A program made the translations under genes and the position numbers. Of a stretch of DNA of 64,000 bases, positions 63,378 through 64,000 are shown piece after piece. Location of the stretch: NCBI RefSeq assembly GCF_030730925.1, contig NZ_JAVAMB010000007.1, positions 62,001 to 126,000 of the forward strand. Reading direction: 5' to 3'. This DNA comes from Flavobacterium sp. DG2-3 (lineage in GTDB: Bacteria > Bacteroidota > Bacteroidia > Flavobacteriales > Flavobacteriaceae). Each line of letters begins with the position of its first letter. The first letter of the stretch is position 1. The notes under the pieces are model-generated. The model was not told the origin of the DNA and did not search any database. It saw nothing but the letters and a program-made list of their open reading frames with translations.

Positions 63378-63856
63378 TCTATAGGTTGTATTAAGTTAAA
63401 ATCGAACTGATAAATCTAAATGCCTCAGCCTGTTTCTCCAAATCCATACACCACAGATCCGAGCATTGATTGAACAGTTCTGTCCAATCAGCAGGGCTGT
63501 ATGATTTCTTCTTGTAAATTAAAGAAACGATTTTTAAAACTAAACGTTTCTTAAAAAAAACATAAAAAAAAAGCTTGTTTATAAAATAATATTGCCCGCT
63601 GTTTTATTATGTAAGTAAAATTGCCGTCCGGAAAACAGCACTGGCCAATGGCATTGCTGCAATAAGATTCAAATCAGTTCCAGGCTGGCAGGAAGGCAGA
63701 AACTGAAAAAATTTGTTTAACAAATATAAATTAACATTAAACAAAATTGTATCTTTACTACTTCTATTCCCAATTTGACCTAAAAGACCGATAAAGCGCA
63801 AAATAGTAAATTCTTTAGGCTTATATCATTTTAGATAAAAGAGTAAACCACCCGAT
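63378..63856. other. Divergent intergenic region with inverted repeats
   Basis: This gap between the divergent XRE and SDR genes holds two inverted repeats: AAGAAACG/CGTTTCTT (63522-63529 and 63545-63552) and TTTGTTTAA/TTAAACAAA (63712-63720 and 63737-63745). The second lies just upstream of a partial -7 match (TATCTTTA). No gene is supported in between. Confidence 0.5.
63712..63745 (+). promoter_or_regulatory. Inverted repeat upstream of the SDR gene, possible operator
   Basis: Nine-base arms TTTGTTTAA and TTAAACAAA are separated by 16 bases, and the left arm extends to the 13-base palindrome TTTGTTTAACAAA. It lies 112 bp before ATG 63857. The neighbouring XRE protein is a candidate binder, by position only. 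Confidence 0.4.
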
Positions 63857-64000
63857 ATGAAAAAAATTCTGATCATAGGAGCCAGCACAGGGATTGGAAG
63901 GGCCCTTTTGGAGAAAAAACTAAAAAACAGCTGCGTTTTTAACATAAGCCGCACACCCCCTGACACATCGCACGGCAATCTTATCCATCATTGCGCCGAT
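63857..64000 (+). CDS. Short-chain dehydrogenase/reductase, 3' partial
   Basis: ATG 63857 opens MKKILIIGASTGIGRALLEKKL. It has the Rossmann NAD(P)-binding motif GASxGIG followed by a helix and a second strand (VFNISRT), the N-terminus of an SDR-family oxidoreductase. Only 48 codons are inside the window, so substrate and full length are unknown. It is divergent from the XRE regulator gene. Confidence 0.88.
   Translation, partial: MKKILIIGASTGIGRALLEKKLKNSCVFNISRTPPDTSHGNLIHHCAD

Noticed and set aside
63522..63552. AAGAAACG/CGTTTCTT inverted repeat as a terminator
   Set aside because: The long loop and missing T-run in either useful direction make termination unlikely; left as an unassigned inverted repeat.

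Overview
The window looks like the chromosome of a Bacteroidota bacterium, most likely Flavobacterium or a close relative. Evidence: a type IX secretion (T9SS) cargo protein with a type B gliding-motility C-terminal domain beside a PorP/SprF-family partner; two SusC/SusD pairs; promoters of the Bacteroidota type (TTG, 18-20 bases, TAnnTTTG); scarce Shine-Dalgarno sequences; and an AT-rich background. The stretch from about 15.7 to 20.8 kb is visibly more GC-rich than its surroundings.

Layout. (1) 3-12721, plus strand: the 3' 9.8 kb of a giant surface protein (PKD-like repeats, then 16 DUF11 repeats, then a T9SS type B sorting domain), followed by a PorP/SprF-type outer-membrane protein and an OmpA-family protein with TPR, PD40 and carboxypeptidase-like domains. 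This is a sprB-sprF-like cargo-plus-partner unit. (2) 12.7-21.2 kb: small accessory genes (DUF4239 membrane protein, cold-shock protein, two acidic proteins, a pair of unrecognised secreted proteins, a DUF6965-like protein) mixed with decayed genes: a small secreted protein with an in-frame amber codon, a DUF1254/DUF1214 tail, a response-regulator remnant and a frameshifted membrane ORF. Two copies of an intergenic repeat also lie here. (3) 21.2-61.1 kb: a polysaccharide utilisation locus (PUL) of about 40 kb, all on the minus strand, for decorated, acetylated or feruloylated glucuronoarabinoxylan. Operon A runs susC1-susD1-GH43-GH8-CE1-CE1. Operon B runs susC2-susD2-GH43-SGNH esterase-CE6/CE1/CE1-GH115-GH95-GH127-GH43-[GH97/GH31 remnant]-GH43/CBM6-GH43/CBM6-GH97. 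A third unit holds a cytoplasmic GH43 and a Nudix-type regulator, and a LacI-family regulator gene stands beside it. (4) 61.2-64 kb: a broken paralogue of the 15.9 kb acidic gene, a largely empty 1.1 kb, an XRE-type regulator, and the start of a short-chain dehydrogenase gene.

How the PUL probably works: SusC/SusD pairs import oligosaccharides. Esterases strip acetyl and aryl esters. GH115, GH95, GH97, GH127 and the periplasmic or surface GH43 enzymes remove side chains. GH8 trims xylo-oligosaccharides, and the cytoplasmic GH43 finishes the job. No intact endo-xylanase of GH10, GH11, GH30 or GH98 is visible, but a GH10 C-terminal remnant lies between the two operons.

The clearest unexpected signal is regulatory. 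Seven copies of a 10-bp LacI-type operator (CAATCGGTTG or CAATCGATTG) sit only in PUL intergenic regions. At both susC genes one copy overlaps the TTG (-33) element of a near-consensus promoter, with a second copy about 310-320 bp further upstream. The second main signal is decay: GH97, GH31 and GH10 genes have been partly deleted from the PUL.
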